Shown here piece by piece: positions 1-7,542 of a DNA stretch of 11,275 nucleotides. Within the stretch, counting starts at the first letter, position 1. Each line of letters starts with the position of its first letter. Below the pieces are notes generated by a model. It worked only from the letters and a program-made list of their open reading frames with translations, made no database searches and was not told the DNA's origin. Both the position numbers and the translations under genes were made by a program. The DNA comes from Clostridia bacterium (GTDB lineage Bacteria; Bacillota; Clostridia; Christensenellales; Aristaeellaceae): the NCBI GenBank assembly GCA_016297535.1, contig JAEDGL010000082.1, positions 1 through 11,275 on the forward strand, given 5' to 3'.

Positions 1-29
1 GCACGGGTGCGCAGTATGCGTATCCGTGC
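1..29. repeat. Hairpin at the left edge
   Basis: Bases 1-13 pair with 17-29 around a three-base loop (GTA), giving a 13-bp stem in RNA if two G-U pairs at 7/23 and 9/21 are allowed. A run of five T lies at 45-49, about 15 bases beyond the stem, which is too far for a normal intrinsic terminator. It may be the end of a transcript entering from the left, or part of a longer structure cut by the window edge. No gene can be assigned to bases 1-54. Confidence 0.35.
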
Positions 30-54
30 CCCGTTCTATCCGGCTTTTTATTGG

Positions 55-91
55 ATAGTAACTTGCTATTTCCGGGCGGTCACGATAGAAT
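55..91 (+). promoter_or_regulatory. Promoter with overlapping palindromic operator for the HxlR gene
   Basis: TTGCTA (63-68) and TAGAAT (86-91) are separated by 17 bases and make a reasonable sigma-A type promoter. ATAGTAA (55-61) and TTGCTAT (63-69) form a near-perfect inverted repeat around one C, with a single mismatch, and it overlaps the -35 box. HxlR-type regulators commonly bind short AGTA/TACT-type inverted repeats near their own promoters, so autoregulation is likely. Binding is inferred, not shown. Confidence 0.5.
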
Positions 92-122
92 ATATACAGA
101 AACATCGTGAAAGGATGAGGAA

Positions 123-578
123 ATCACGGCATATCAAAGAAAGCTGGACAAGGATATTCGATGCCCGCTGGAATACGGTATGGAGCTGTTCGGCGGGAAA
201 TGGAACTCCCGGATCATCTGCGTGCTTTCCACCCTCGGAACGCTGCGCTACAGTGAACTGCGCAAGGAGATGGGCAATATCACAGATGCTGTCCTGGCAT
301 CAACACTGAAAGAGTTGATCGCAAACGAGATCGTCTTGCGGAAGTCCTATGATGAGATTCCGCCCAGAGTAGAGTATTCTCTGACGGAAAAGGGGGCGTC
401 CGTCGTTCCAATTTTGCAGAGCATTTGCCAATGGGCCGCCAAATCCATTCAAATCCGAACCAGAAGCTGGTTCGGATTTGTTGTTCTATTCTCCGCCAAA
501 CGCATCCAAATCCGAACAGGGAGATGGTTCAGATTCAGACCGCTGACAAAGTTGCCGGCGGTCTTGTCAAGTGCATAA
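123..578 (+). CDS. HxlR-family winged-helix regulator, altered start and replaced C-terminus (possibly a pseudogene)
   Basis: The core is a typical HxlR domain: CPLEYGMELFGGKW near residues 14-27, then the ELRKEMGNIT helix region, the wing segment PPRVEYSLTEKG, and PILQSICQW. HxlR proteins are small cytoplasmic DNA-binding proteins; several sense electrophiles or oxidants through an N-terminal cysteine, and the C of CPLEY sits at residue 14 here, as in HypR. The expected N-terminus (TAYQRKLDKDIR) is present in frame, but the codon where ATG should be is ATC (123-125), eight bases after AAAGG. The first true in-frame ATG is at 180, inside the domain. Alternatively, one base was lost after the ATG at 115. 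The family usually ends soon after the QW motif; here the frame continues about 45 codons through hairpin repeats to a stop at 576. The core is clear; whether it is functional is doubtful. Confidence 0.7.
   Translation: MTAYQRKLDKDIRCPLEYGMELFGGKWNSRIICVLSTLGTLRYSELRKEMGNITDAVLASTLKELIANEIVLRKSYDEIPPRVEYSLTEKGASVVPILQSICQWAAKSIQIRTRSWFGFVVLFSAKRIQIRTGRWFRFRPLTKLPAVLSSA
447..538. repeat. Two tandem copies of a hairpin repeat inside the HxlR 3' end
   Basis: Copy 1 is a perfect 14-bp stem: CAAATCCGAACCAG (450-463), loop AAG, CTGGTTCGGATTTG (467-480), followed by a T-rich stretch. Copy 2 (about 504-538) is a close relative, AAATCCGAAC then GGTTCAGATT, with decayed arms. The copies start 57 bases apart, exactly 19 codons, so the HxlR frame reads both as similar peptides (IQIRTRSWFGF and IQIRTGRWFRF). 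Copy 1 could act as an intrinsic terminator, or the pair may be a small mobile repeat that replaced the normal end of the gene. Confidence 0.65.
538..569. repeat. Interleaved inverted repeats
   Basis: GACCGC (538-543) is complementary to GCGGTC (558-563), and TGACAA (544-549) is complementary to TTGTCA (564-569). The two perfect 6-bp pairs interlock, so only one hairpin can form fully at a time. This is directly visible; any function is unknown. Confidence 0.4.
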
Positions 579-619
579 AGCAAGAAAAAATTGGAATAAG
601 CATCGAATATATCCATTCG

Positions 620-683
620 TCGGTCGATTTCTGCTTTACATATCAACCACTTTATGCTATTCTAAATCGACCGAACGATCGGT
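620..683 (+). promoter_or_regulatory. Promoter of the tetR-foldase-surface protein operon, bracketed by operator repeats
   Basis: TTTACA (635-640) and TATTCT (658-663) are 17 bases apart, and TG at 655-656 makes an extended -10. TCGGTCGATTT (620-630), just upstream of the -35, is the exact reverse complement of AAATCGACCGA (664-674), just downstream of the -10. The downstream arm is itself part of a palindrome, ACCGA-ACGA-TCGGT (670-683). TetR dimers bind such palindromes, and the gene that follows encodes a TetR protein, so this is the probable autoregulatory operator. The sites are seen; the binding is inferred. Confidence 0.7.
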
Positions 684-705
684 TAACGAATGAAGTGAGG
701 ATACG

Positions 706-1296
706 ATGAAAGAACGAGACGAACAGGCGTTTCAGCGGAAAAAGGCAGAGATTATGGAAGCCTGTTTTAACTGTTATGCGGAAAACGGCCTGAGCGGAAC
801 AGGCATACAGGCGCTGGCCGATGCCTGCGGCCTGTCCAAAGCCAGCCTGTATACCTATTTTGATTCGCTGGACGATTTGATTGTGGAATCCACCGCGTAC
901 TGCATGAGCAAGGTGGAGGATGAGTTTATGCAGCTTGCGCCTACGGGGATGCAGGATATTTCAAGATTCATCGATGAGGTGCCCTATTGGACGGCAGAGC
1001 GTCATGGAAAAAAATACCGTCTGATGTATCAGGTATATACCCATCCCAAATACATTGAGCACGGCAAAACATTCTTTGTCGGAGTGAATGAGCGCTATCA
1101 TGCCTATGCCAGGCAACTGGAGCCCCTGCTGGGCATGCCCAGCGATGTAATCACACCGCTCATCTTCATCTTTGTCCGCGCGTCGGTGCATTATGCCCTG
1201 TTTGAGGACGAGTATTACCTGAAGAGCCAGATGCAAGTGCTAAAGCAAAGTGTTTTTCTTCTCAGCAGGCAGTACCGAAAGGACAATCAGGAATGA
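706..1296 (+). CDS. TetR/AcrR-family transcriptional regulator
   Basis: A 196-residue protein, a normal length for the family. The N-terminal third holds the TetR DNA-binding domain: a basic first helix, then the helix-turn-helix at about residues 33-52 (IQALADACGLSKASLYTYF) ending in the usual YTYFDSLDDL stretch. The remaining residues, about 65-196, would form the helical ligand-binding and dimerisation domain; they are rich in aromatic residues and the ligand cannot be guessed. The ATG at 706 is preceded by TGAGG with five bases of spacing. The gene sits directly behind a promoter flanked by matching inverted repeats, and its stop codon overlaps the start of the foldase gene (ATGA, 1293-1296). 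It is therefore likely to repress itself and the two export-related genes downstream. The family is certain; the target is inferred from position. Confidence 0.9.
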   Translation: MKERDEQAFQRKKAEIMEACFNCYAENGLSGTGIQALADACGLSKASLYTYFDSLDDLIVESTAYCMSKVEDEFMQLAPTGMQDISRFIDEVPYWTAERHGKKYRLMYQVYTHPKYIEHGKTFFVGVNERYHAYARQLEPLLGMPSDVITPLIFIFVRASVHYALFEDEYYLKSQMQVLKQSVFLLSRQYRKDNQE

Positions 1297-2483
1297 AGAA
1301 GCAGGCATGGATTTCTTTGCTTTGCTGCCTGCTGATGCTGTGCTGCGGCGCGATTGCCGCGCAGCCGGATGCAGCCGTTCGGGTGGGCAGCGTCATCTAT
1401 GATTTGCAGACGGTCCAGAGCGCTCTGACGGCGAGCTGCTTGCTTTACGAGGCATCGGGCGTGAGCCTGAACGATGCGCAGAAGCAGCAGCTTGCAGACA
1501 GCGTACTGGAGCATTTTATCAGCTTGGGCGTGCGGGAAAACCTGCTGCGCGAGGCGGGACAGGCAGATCTCGATGCTCAGACGCAGCTTTTGCTGGATGA
1601 ACAGGCCCGCCAGGCTTACGAAGCTGCATGGCAGCAACTGTCCGCAGCCATCCGCGAGGAATCTCCTGATGTGTCTGACGAGCAGATCGACGCGTTCCTG
1701 TCGGACATGGGCTGCACGCAAGACGCCTATCGTCAGGAGATGGAGCTGGCTCTGAAAAACCAGCGGCTGCTGGATCTGTACTGTGGCGAAATCACCCTCA
1801 GCGACGCAGAGGCAAGCGAGTACTATGAGCAGCAGTTTGTCTCCGTCTGCCGGGATCGCTATGAAGGGAACATTCCGCTGTTTGAGCAGGAGGTTCTGGT
1901 AGACGGCGGAATTTCCTATTATATTCCGCAGGGCTACCGGCGCATCAAGCACATCGTGATGGCGCTGCCCGAGGATATGGCGGACAGGCTTTCCGCCCTG
2001 CAGTCAGGTGCGCCGTCGATCAGCCAGAGCGAGTGGCAGGCCCTGTTTGACGCCGCCGGCGAGGTTATGAAGCCAAAGACGGATGCCATCTATCAGGCGC
2101 TGGCGAGCGGAGAGAGCTTTGAAGGCCAGATGAAACTGTATTCCTACGATACAGGCGTTGCGCCCGAGGACGCCGGTTACCTGATCCATGCCGATTCCGG
2201 GCTTTGGGACGATGGCTTTCTCAAGGCAGCGATGGCGCTGGAGCATCCGGGGGATGTATCCGAGCCCGTGGTCACGGCGGCCGGTATCCACATCATTCTG
2301 TATGCGGGCGACGAACCCGCAGGGCCCCTTGCCCTGACGCAGGAACAGCAGGATCTGCTGCGGCAGGCCGCACTGACAGACAAACAGACCCAGGCGCTGC
2401 AGGCACTGGCGAGCCAGCACCGCAGCGACTACGAGATTGAAACCCATCCCGAATGGCTGACGATTTCCATCGAACCCCGATGA
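1293..2483 (+). CDS. Secreted SurA/PrsA-like parvulin-type peptidyl-prolyl isomerase (foldase)
   Basis: A 396-residue exported protein. Residues 1-22 are a signal peptide (MKKQAW, hydrophobic core, then AIA/AQ as a likely cleavage site); no proper lipobox is seen despite the cysteines at 17-18. Residues about 28-190 are helical and resemble the N-terminal chaperone region of SurA/PrsA-like proteins. Residues about 215-338 fit a parvulin domain: it opens with RRIKHIVMALP (His220), continues with GYLIHADSGLWDDGFLKAAMAL and the G-VSEPVVTAAGIHII ending (His333), matching the two conserved histidines of the fold. The linker after the first strand is longer than usual. Parvulins speed cis-trans isomerisation at proline and help exported proteins fold. 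The start overlaps the tetR stop by four bases, which suggests translational coupling, and the large LPxTG gene follows after 16 bases, a plausible client. Catalytic activity is not proven. Confidence 0.8.
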   Translation: MKKQAWISLLCCLLMLCCGAIAAQPDAAVRVGSVIYDLQTVQSALTASCLLYEASGVSLNDAQKQQLADSVLEHFISLGVRENLLREAGQADLDAQTQLLLDEQARQAYEAAWQQLSAAIREESPDVSDEQIDAFLSDMGCTQDAYRQEMELALKNQRLLDLYCGEITLSDAEASEYYEQQFVSVCRDRYEGNIPLFEQEVLVDGGISYYIPQGYRRIKHIVMALPEDMADRLSALQSGAPSISQSEWQALFDAAGEVMKPKTDAIYQALASGESFEGQMKLYSYDTGVAPEDAGYLIHADSGLWDDGFLKAAMALEHPGDVSEPVVTAAGIHIILYAGDEPAGPLALTQEQQDLLRQAALTDKQTQALQALASQHRSDYEIETHPEWLTISIEPR

Positions 2484-2499
2484 ACAGGAGGATTCTTCC

Positions 2500-5400
2500 A
2501 TGATCAAACGGCTTCTTTCCCTTCTGCTGATGCTTACACTGCTGCTGAGCGCGGCATCAGGCCTTGGCGAGCAGATGCCCAGCCTCAGCTCCGCAAGGAT
2601 CAACGCCCTGCAAAAGCTGGCCGGGGAAAACGGCGCGCAGTGGCGCGAGGGCATGCTGCCCTCGCCGGACATGAACGCCTTCCAGATGTGGCAATGGACG
2701 GACTGGTTCCTGTCCAACAGGGTGCGCAGCCTGCTGGGCACCCTGCAGGATTATCAACAGCTGGAACCGGGCACGCCCCTGAATGCTCAGGCAGAAAACG
2801 ATCAATGGCAGCTGCGCGAAACGGAGAACATCCTCTCCCGTTTTGAAGCGCAGCTGGAGGAGGATCGGCTGGCGATTCTTAACGGCATCAGGTTGTTTCA
2901 AAGCAGCGGTACGGGCAATGCCGAACGTCTGGCTGCCTACAACCGCATTCAGCAGGCCGAAAACGAGATCGGGCAGATCATTACGACCATCTGCCGGGAT
3001 TATCAAACCTATCTGTCAGCGGTGAACAGCTGCAGCAACGGATTGCAGACAAAATATGGCGGCTATACGCTTGATGTGCAGGCCCATGCATCTGACAGCC
3101 TTGCCAAAGATGCCGCCAATCTGGAAAAGAGCGAAAACTCCGTCAAGGCAGATTTCAGCGTTTCCGTCATTTCCACGCATCAGTTTTGCATCCGGGTCTT
3201 TGATGCCAACAAAAATCCCCTCAACAGTGCGACGGTCACGGTGACCAATCCGCTGAACCAGACCCAAAAGCAGGCCACCACCAACGCACAGGGCAAAGCG
3301 GTTTTCTGGGTGGGCGATTTGGGCGCGGACGAAAAGAGCGAGCTGCTGCTGAGCCTGCGCGTCGAGGCTGATGGCTACCGCACACGCGAGATGCAAACCA
3401 TCAGGCTTCGCAGCGGCGAAACCCGGAGCGTCGATCTGCAGAAGGATGATGGTACGCCCTATCTGATCATGGGCTGCTTTAACGGCAAGGATATCCTTAC
3501 CGAATCAAACACCTATTACTGTACAAAGCAGAACACGGTCCATCAGGCCTTTACCGTAAAGCTGCACAGCGACAAGGATGGCGAGCTGCAGCTGTGCTAT
3601 CCTGTGGACGCGAATGCGACCGAGTACAAAACCGTGGTCAAAAAATTTACCGCAGCCGATAGCGACAAAACGGTGCTGAAGTTTGAGGATCAGTGGCTGA
3701 GCAAGCTGCCTCCGGGCGCCAGAGTGTCCTTTACGATCAGGACCGGCGGCGAGCAGGTTACCACCGATACCCTACTGGTCATCCAGAAGGCCATGGTGGA
3801 GGAGCCCATCCTGAGCAGGAACGCGCTGTTTTCGCTTTTCGGCGGGGCGAACGCTTTGAGCTTCAGCATTCCGGGCGCTGTTCCCTTCATCGGCGGAAGC
3901 CGCCTGTCCATTGATATGGCGGACAATCTGCCCCAGGCGGTGTATTTGCCCTCCTATAGGGCGATGTACGCCCTGGGCTATGATTTCAAGCCGGAGCAGG
4001 TCAACTGGCAAACCCGGGACGCGGAGGATGAGGCGCGCGCGGTCAAGGAATTTGAGTTGAAGGGCAAGGCCGACGAGGCGCTGGCCCTGGCCGGTGCCTA
4101 TCGCAACATCAACACCACCACGCAAGGCATCCTGCTGGGAGAGCAAAGCGGGAATGTCACGCCCTTTGCATCGCTGCAGGGCCTGTACCGTGCCAATCAC
4201 AACGCCCTTGAATTAAGCGGTACCGCCGGCGCAGCCATGGCTTTCCAGTCGGATATCTCGCAGACCTTCTCCATTGGCCCCGCGCCCTTCTTTGCGGGGG
4301 TGACCTTGGACATGGGCGCCGGCTTCGGCCTGGACGTTACCTCGACCACGCAGCTGGATGTAACCGGCGGCGTGCCGGAGGTTGTCGGGAATCCGAAGAT
4401 TGACTACGGAAGCGTCAGCAGCGTTTCCTTCAAGATGGATATGCGCACCACCTCCGGCATGGGCGTCAGGGATGACGTGACCGTCGATGTCAGCGGCTAT
4501 GGCAGCCTGACCCCCACGGCGGACTTTGCCCGGAGGAACATGGCCGCCAAGCTCGACATGGGCATGTACGCCACCGTGCGCAAGATGTTCACCAAGTGGA
4601 AGAGCGCCGCCTGGGAGGGCCAGCTGTCCCTGGGCGAGAATGCTGCGGCTCCGACACCCGACACGCTCATCTGTTCCATGCCGGTCAACGAAAGGGTGGA
4701 GCCACAATCTGAGGATAAGCTGTTCAATCCGCTGGACATTGCAGCGGATGAAGCGCAGTTTGCAACAATCGGCACAGACACCTACATGTTCTGGATTCAG
4801 CCCGGCATTGGCGACCAAGTGCCGCACGTGAACTGGTATAACCTGAGCGAATTGACCAAGTATCTTCGCGGTGAAATCACGTTAAGCCAGGTAAGTCATG
4901 GCGAGGTCAACTTTCTGCAGGGCGGTCAGTTGGTTCCCCAGCGCCAGAGATTGTGCAGTGACTACGCCTTCGCCCTGGAGGCCAGGGAAGATTACTGTGC
5001 GCTGACCATCCTCAGCGGAGCATTCCCCTCAGCCGGCTCCGGGGAAGAGCCCGCCCCGCCGTCCAAGGCCTGCGTGGCCACCGTGCTGATGTGGCGCTAC
5101 GACGGGACTGACGATCCCCAAAGAGAAGGAGACCTGGAGATGAAGGGCTATCAGGAGTGGTCGACCTTCAATCAGGGCGCCGACTATCCCATTATGCCGG
5201 AGGTTCATCTGCTCGAGAACAATGGTATCCTGAGCGCCTATGTCACAGCCGGAAGCCCGGAGAAGATCAACAGCCAGCTGTATGCCTATGACTCCACTTA
5301 CATGGACAAGACCGGGGCCTATCTGCAAAATACCCGGAGCCTGACCTGTGCAGATGCGTCGGAGATCAACCGCTACAGCATTGCAAACGTCTCTGCATCG

Positions 5401-7218
5401 GGTCAGCAGGCAGCGTTCTATGCCTTGAATGCGCAGGGTACGCTGTCCCGCCTGTCCGGTACTACCCGCAGCAGTGATCTGCTGGCGCAGGGGAACATCA
5501 TCAATTTCCGTGTATATTCTCAGCTTGATACAGGTTCTGCCCAGGACAGGCTGTTCTATCTGGAGCGGGTGAAGCTGGAGGAGGGCAAATACACCCAGCG
5601 CCTCAAAAGCTGGACAAACACTGCCGCGGGGCCGGTGATCACGGATTATGACGTGGAGCTCGTCGCGGACAGCTTTGATATTGTCCAATTCGGCTCGGGT
5701 GTGTATCTGTACTGGACGGAAAGCTCGGCCCCAACGGGTTCTGCCGGGCAGGGAATCCAGGCGAAGTATCTGGTGCGGTGTGTGCGTTACGACCCCGGTA
5801 CGGATACGGTCAGCGGCCCCTTCAGCCTGGTGGAGCTTTCAGAGTGCCCCAACAGCGTCAGGCTGCTGGACGACGGAACCGGCTACTATACGGTGGATCT
5901 GGAAAGCAGCCAGGGCTCCTATGTACAGCAGTCGCTTTCCACGTTCACCTACACGCTGGTCAGCGCGGCTGAGCTGACGGCCGCCGCGCCCATCAATCCC
6001 AGCGTCCGCGCCGGAGACTATGCCGAGGTCGTGTTCTCTGTCAGGAATACCGGCAATGTCCCGCTGTCCGGCTTCAATGTGAAGATCAGCGATGGCAGCA
6101 AAGTGCTCCAGACCCTCCACATTGACTGCATCAACCCGGAAAACAACAGCAGTACGATTGGCACAAGGGTTATGAAGGGCGCGCATACCGTGAGCCGGAT
6201 CAGCAGCATATACGATCCGCTGAACCATGACAGCTGGAATATCACCCAGACGCAGGCCAGCAGAAGCACGTCGCTCCGTCCGGTGCAAACCACCATGCTG
6301 ATGCCGGGGGACACGCACAGCTACACCGCCAGGCTGCTGGTTCCGGCAGACTGGATGGGCGGAAAGACGCTCACCGCAGCAATCGACAGTGTGGAGGGCA
6401 AGCCTTCGCTGCGCGGAGCAGCGGAGAACGGCGTTCTGATGCTGACAGGCGTGAATGATGCAGCCATCCCGATGAGCACCCGACCCAGCACGGACGTACA
6501 GGTGCTGAATACCGATGCACACGACCTGATGCTCAGCGCACAGCTCTTCCAGCGCAGCGGCGAGAACTATGTGCACATCACCCTTCGGAATCGAAGCGGC
6601 AACACTGCATCTGCTGTAACCCCGGTGCTAACCTCCTCTTTCCGGGGTGAAACGATGTTCAGCCATTCATTTGTCAATACCATGGGCGATGACTTCGGCT
6701 ATTCCATGGATATTCCCCTGAAAACGCTGACGAAGGGCCGCAGCCTGCAGGAGCTGGAGCTGCATGTGGGCGACAGGAACGATGCAAGCTATGAGGATTT
6801 TGCGGATTCGGACAACCATGTGCGTCTGCTGCTGACTGTGCAGCTGTGCATCGTTAAGCAGCCTCAAAGTATCCCCGCGTCCGAAGGAAAGGAGGCCGTA
6901 TTCTCCGTAACGGCCGCCGGCGGCGAAAAGCCCTACCGCTACCAGTGGCAGCTTATGACCGAAATGGGTCAATGGAAGAATATCCCGGGTGCTGATCAGG
7001 ACACCTACCGCATCGCATCGGTCAAAAACGAACAGAACGGCCTGACTGTGCGCTGCGTGGTCACAGATCAGTTCGGGGACAGCGTTACTTCTGATTCTGC
7101 TACGCTGTTCGTTCTGCCGCTAACCGGTGACAGATCGCAGCTGACGCTGTGGCTTCTGCTGGCGCTCTCGTCCGTGGCTATGCTGGTAGTGCTGGGCCGC
7201 AAGCGGTACAGCAGATGA
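2500..7218 (+). CDS. Giant LPxTG-anchored multidomain surface protein
   Basis: A 1572-residue secreted protein with a signal peptide at about 1-24 and a C-terminal sorting signal: LPLTG at 1539-1543, a hydrophobic segment at about 1549-1566 and an RKRYSR tail. A sortase would cut between T and G and attach it to peptidoglycan; no sortase lies in this window. In order: a helical, probably coiled N-terminal part (to about 190); a beta-sandwich resembling carboxypeptidase-regulatory or CNA-B domains (about 217-315); a second beta-rich domain (about 318-437); a glycine-rich, strand-rich part without a family I recognise (about 440-735); a region of short repeated strands that could be a beta-propeller (about 740-1150); a CARDB-like segment with VRNTGNVPLSGF (about 1165-1210); a second region of similar type (about 1320-1445); and an Ig-like domain with YQWQ and VRCVVTD (about 1451-1537). 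AGGAGG (2486-2491) lies eight bases before the ATG. Adhesion or polymer binding is a guess; the wall anchor is well supported. Confidence 0.85.
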   Translation: MIKRLLSLLLMLTLLLSAASGLGEQMPSLSSARINALQKLAGENGAQWREGMLPSPDMNAFQMWQWTDWFLSNRVRSLLGTLQDYQQLEPGTPLNAQAENDQWQLRETENILSRFEAQLEEDRLAILNGIRLFQSSGTGNAERLAAYNRIQQAENEIGQIITTICRDYQTYLSAVNSCSNGLQTKYGGYTLDVQAHASDSLAKDAANLEKSENSVKADFSVSVISTHQFCIRVFDANKNPLNSATVTVTNPLNQTQKQATTNAQGKAVFWVGDLGADEKSELLLSLRVEADGYRTREMQTIRLRSGETRSVDLQKDDGTPYLIMGCFNGKDILTESNTYYCTKQNTVHQAFTVKLHSDKDGELQLCYPVDANATEYKTVVKKFTAADSDKTVLKFEDQWLSKLPPGARVSFTIRTGGEQVTTDTLLVIQKAMVEEPILSRNALFSLFGGANALSFSIPGAVPFIGGSRLSIDMADNLPQAVYLPSYRAMYALGYDFKPEQVNWQTRDAEDEARAVKEFELKGKADEALALAGAYRNINTTTQGILLGEQSGNVTPFASLQGLYRANHNALELSGTAGAAMAFQSDISQTFSIGPAPFFAGVTLDMGAGFGLDVTSTTQLDVTGGVPEVVGNPKIDYGSVSSVSFKMDMRTTSGMGVRDDVTVDVSGYGSLTPTADFARRNMAAKLDMGMYATVRKMFTKWKSAAWEGQLSLGENAAAPTPDTLICSMPVNERVEPQSEDKLFNPLDIAADEAQFATIGTDTYMFWIQPGIGDQVPHVNWYNLSELTKYLRGEITLSQVSHGEVNFLQGGQLVPQRQRLCSDYAFALEAREDYCALTILSGAFPSAGSGEEPAPPSKACVATVLMWRYDGTDDPQREGDLEMKGYQEWSTFNQGADYPIMPEVHLLENNGILSAYVTAGSPEKINSQLYAYDSTYMDKTGAYLQNTRSLTCADASEINRYSIANVSASGQQAAFYALNAQGTLSRLSGTTRSSDLLAQGNIINFRVYSQLDTGSAQDRLFYLERVKLEEGKYTQRLKSWTNTAAGPVITDYDVELVADSFDIVQFGSGVYLYWTESSAPTGSAGQGIQAKYLVRCVRYDPGTDTVSGPFSLVELSECPNSVRLLDDGTGYYTVDLESSQGSYVQQSLSTFTYTLVSAAELTAAAPINPSVRAGDYAEVVFSVRNTGNVPLSGFNVKISDGSKVLQTLHIDCINPENNSSTIGTRVMKGAHTVSRISSIYDPLNHDSWNITQTQASRSTSLRPVQTTMLMPGDTHSYTARLLVPADWMGGKTLTAAIDSVEGKPSLRGAAENGVLMLTGVNDAAIPMSTRPSTDVQVLNTDAHDLMLSAQLFQRSGENYVHITLRNRSGNTASAVTPVLTSSFRGETMFSHSFVNTMGDDFGYSMDIPLKTLTKGRSLQELELHVGDRNDASYEDFADSDNHVRLLLTVQLCIVKQPQSIPASEGKEAVFSVTAAGGEKPYRYQWQLMTEMGQWKNIPGADQDTYRIASVKNEQNGLTVRCVVTDQFGDSVTSDSATLFVLPLTGDRSQLTLWLLLALSSVAMLVVLGRKRYSR
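7114..7215 (+). other. LPLTG sortase sorting signal of the surface protein
   Basis: Codons 7114-7128 read LPLTG, followed by a short polar stretch (DRSQ), an 18-residue hydrophobic segment and the basic tail RKRYSR just before the stop. This three-part order is the standard Gram-positive cell-wall sorting signal. It implies that a sortase is encoded elsewhere in the genome. Confidence 0.88.
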
Positions 7219-7332
7219 CAAAGCCAGGAGATTGCCTGATGGCACTCCTGCATGGAAACCTTCCCATGCCCGGAGGCTTCATCGTAGGGATGAAAATGAG
7301 AATCTCCGATCAGAATGATCCATACACAATTC

Positions 7333-7378
7333 GCCGTCAGGGAACACCTCGTTCTCTGACGGCTTCTCTATCATTATC
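7333..7378 (+). terminator. Intrinsic terminator after the surface protein gene
   Basis: GCCGTCAGGGAAC (7333-7345) pairs with GTTCTCTGACGGC (7351-7363) through 13 base pairs, one of them G-U, around the loop ACCTC. A T-rich stretch (TTCTCTATCATTAT) follows. It lies 115 bases past the surface protein stop and should end the tetR-foldase-surface protein transcript. A weaker hairpin, GCATGG (7250-7255) with CCATGC (7264-7269), lies between them. Confidence 0.75.
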
Positions 7379-7379
7379 C

Positions 7380-7394
7380 TATTCTCATAGAATA
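7380..7394. promoter_or_regulatory. Short perfect palindrome in the 7364-7542 spacer
   Basis: TATTCT (7380-7385) and AGAATA (7389-7394) form a perfect inverted repeat around CAT. It contains TAGAAT (7388-7393), which could serve as a -10 box for the downstream gene, but no good -35 is found 17 bases upstream. It may be an operator. Nothing else is recognised in the spacer down to the ribosome binding site of the next gene. Confidence 0.25.
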
Positions 7395-7542
7395 TCGGTT
7401 TTTCACATATGTCGTGTTTCCTCTCTTCCGCGTTCCTTGCGCACATGCATCTTTCCAGAATGCACTTTGTTCAACTGCAACTGGGAACATTTTCCCTTTC
7501 CGGCTCGTCTATTTCATGAACCCATCACAAGGAGATGCCCCT

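Noticed and set aside
7..309. Open frame of 100 codons at the left end
   Set aside because: It is the wrong frame across the HxlR gene; the HxlR motifs lie in the frame of base 123.
538..569. H-type pseudoknot
   Set aside because: Both crossing loops would have zero bases, which is not sterically possible with two full 6-bp stems.
2004..2741. Long minus-strand frame opposite the foldase gene
   Set aside because: It is a shadow of a GC-rich gene: it has no domain motif and spans the junction of two well-supported genes on the other strand.
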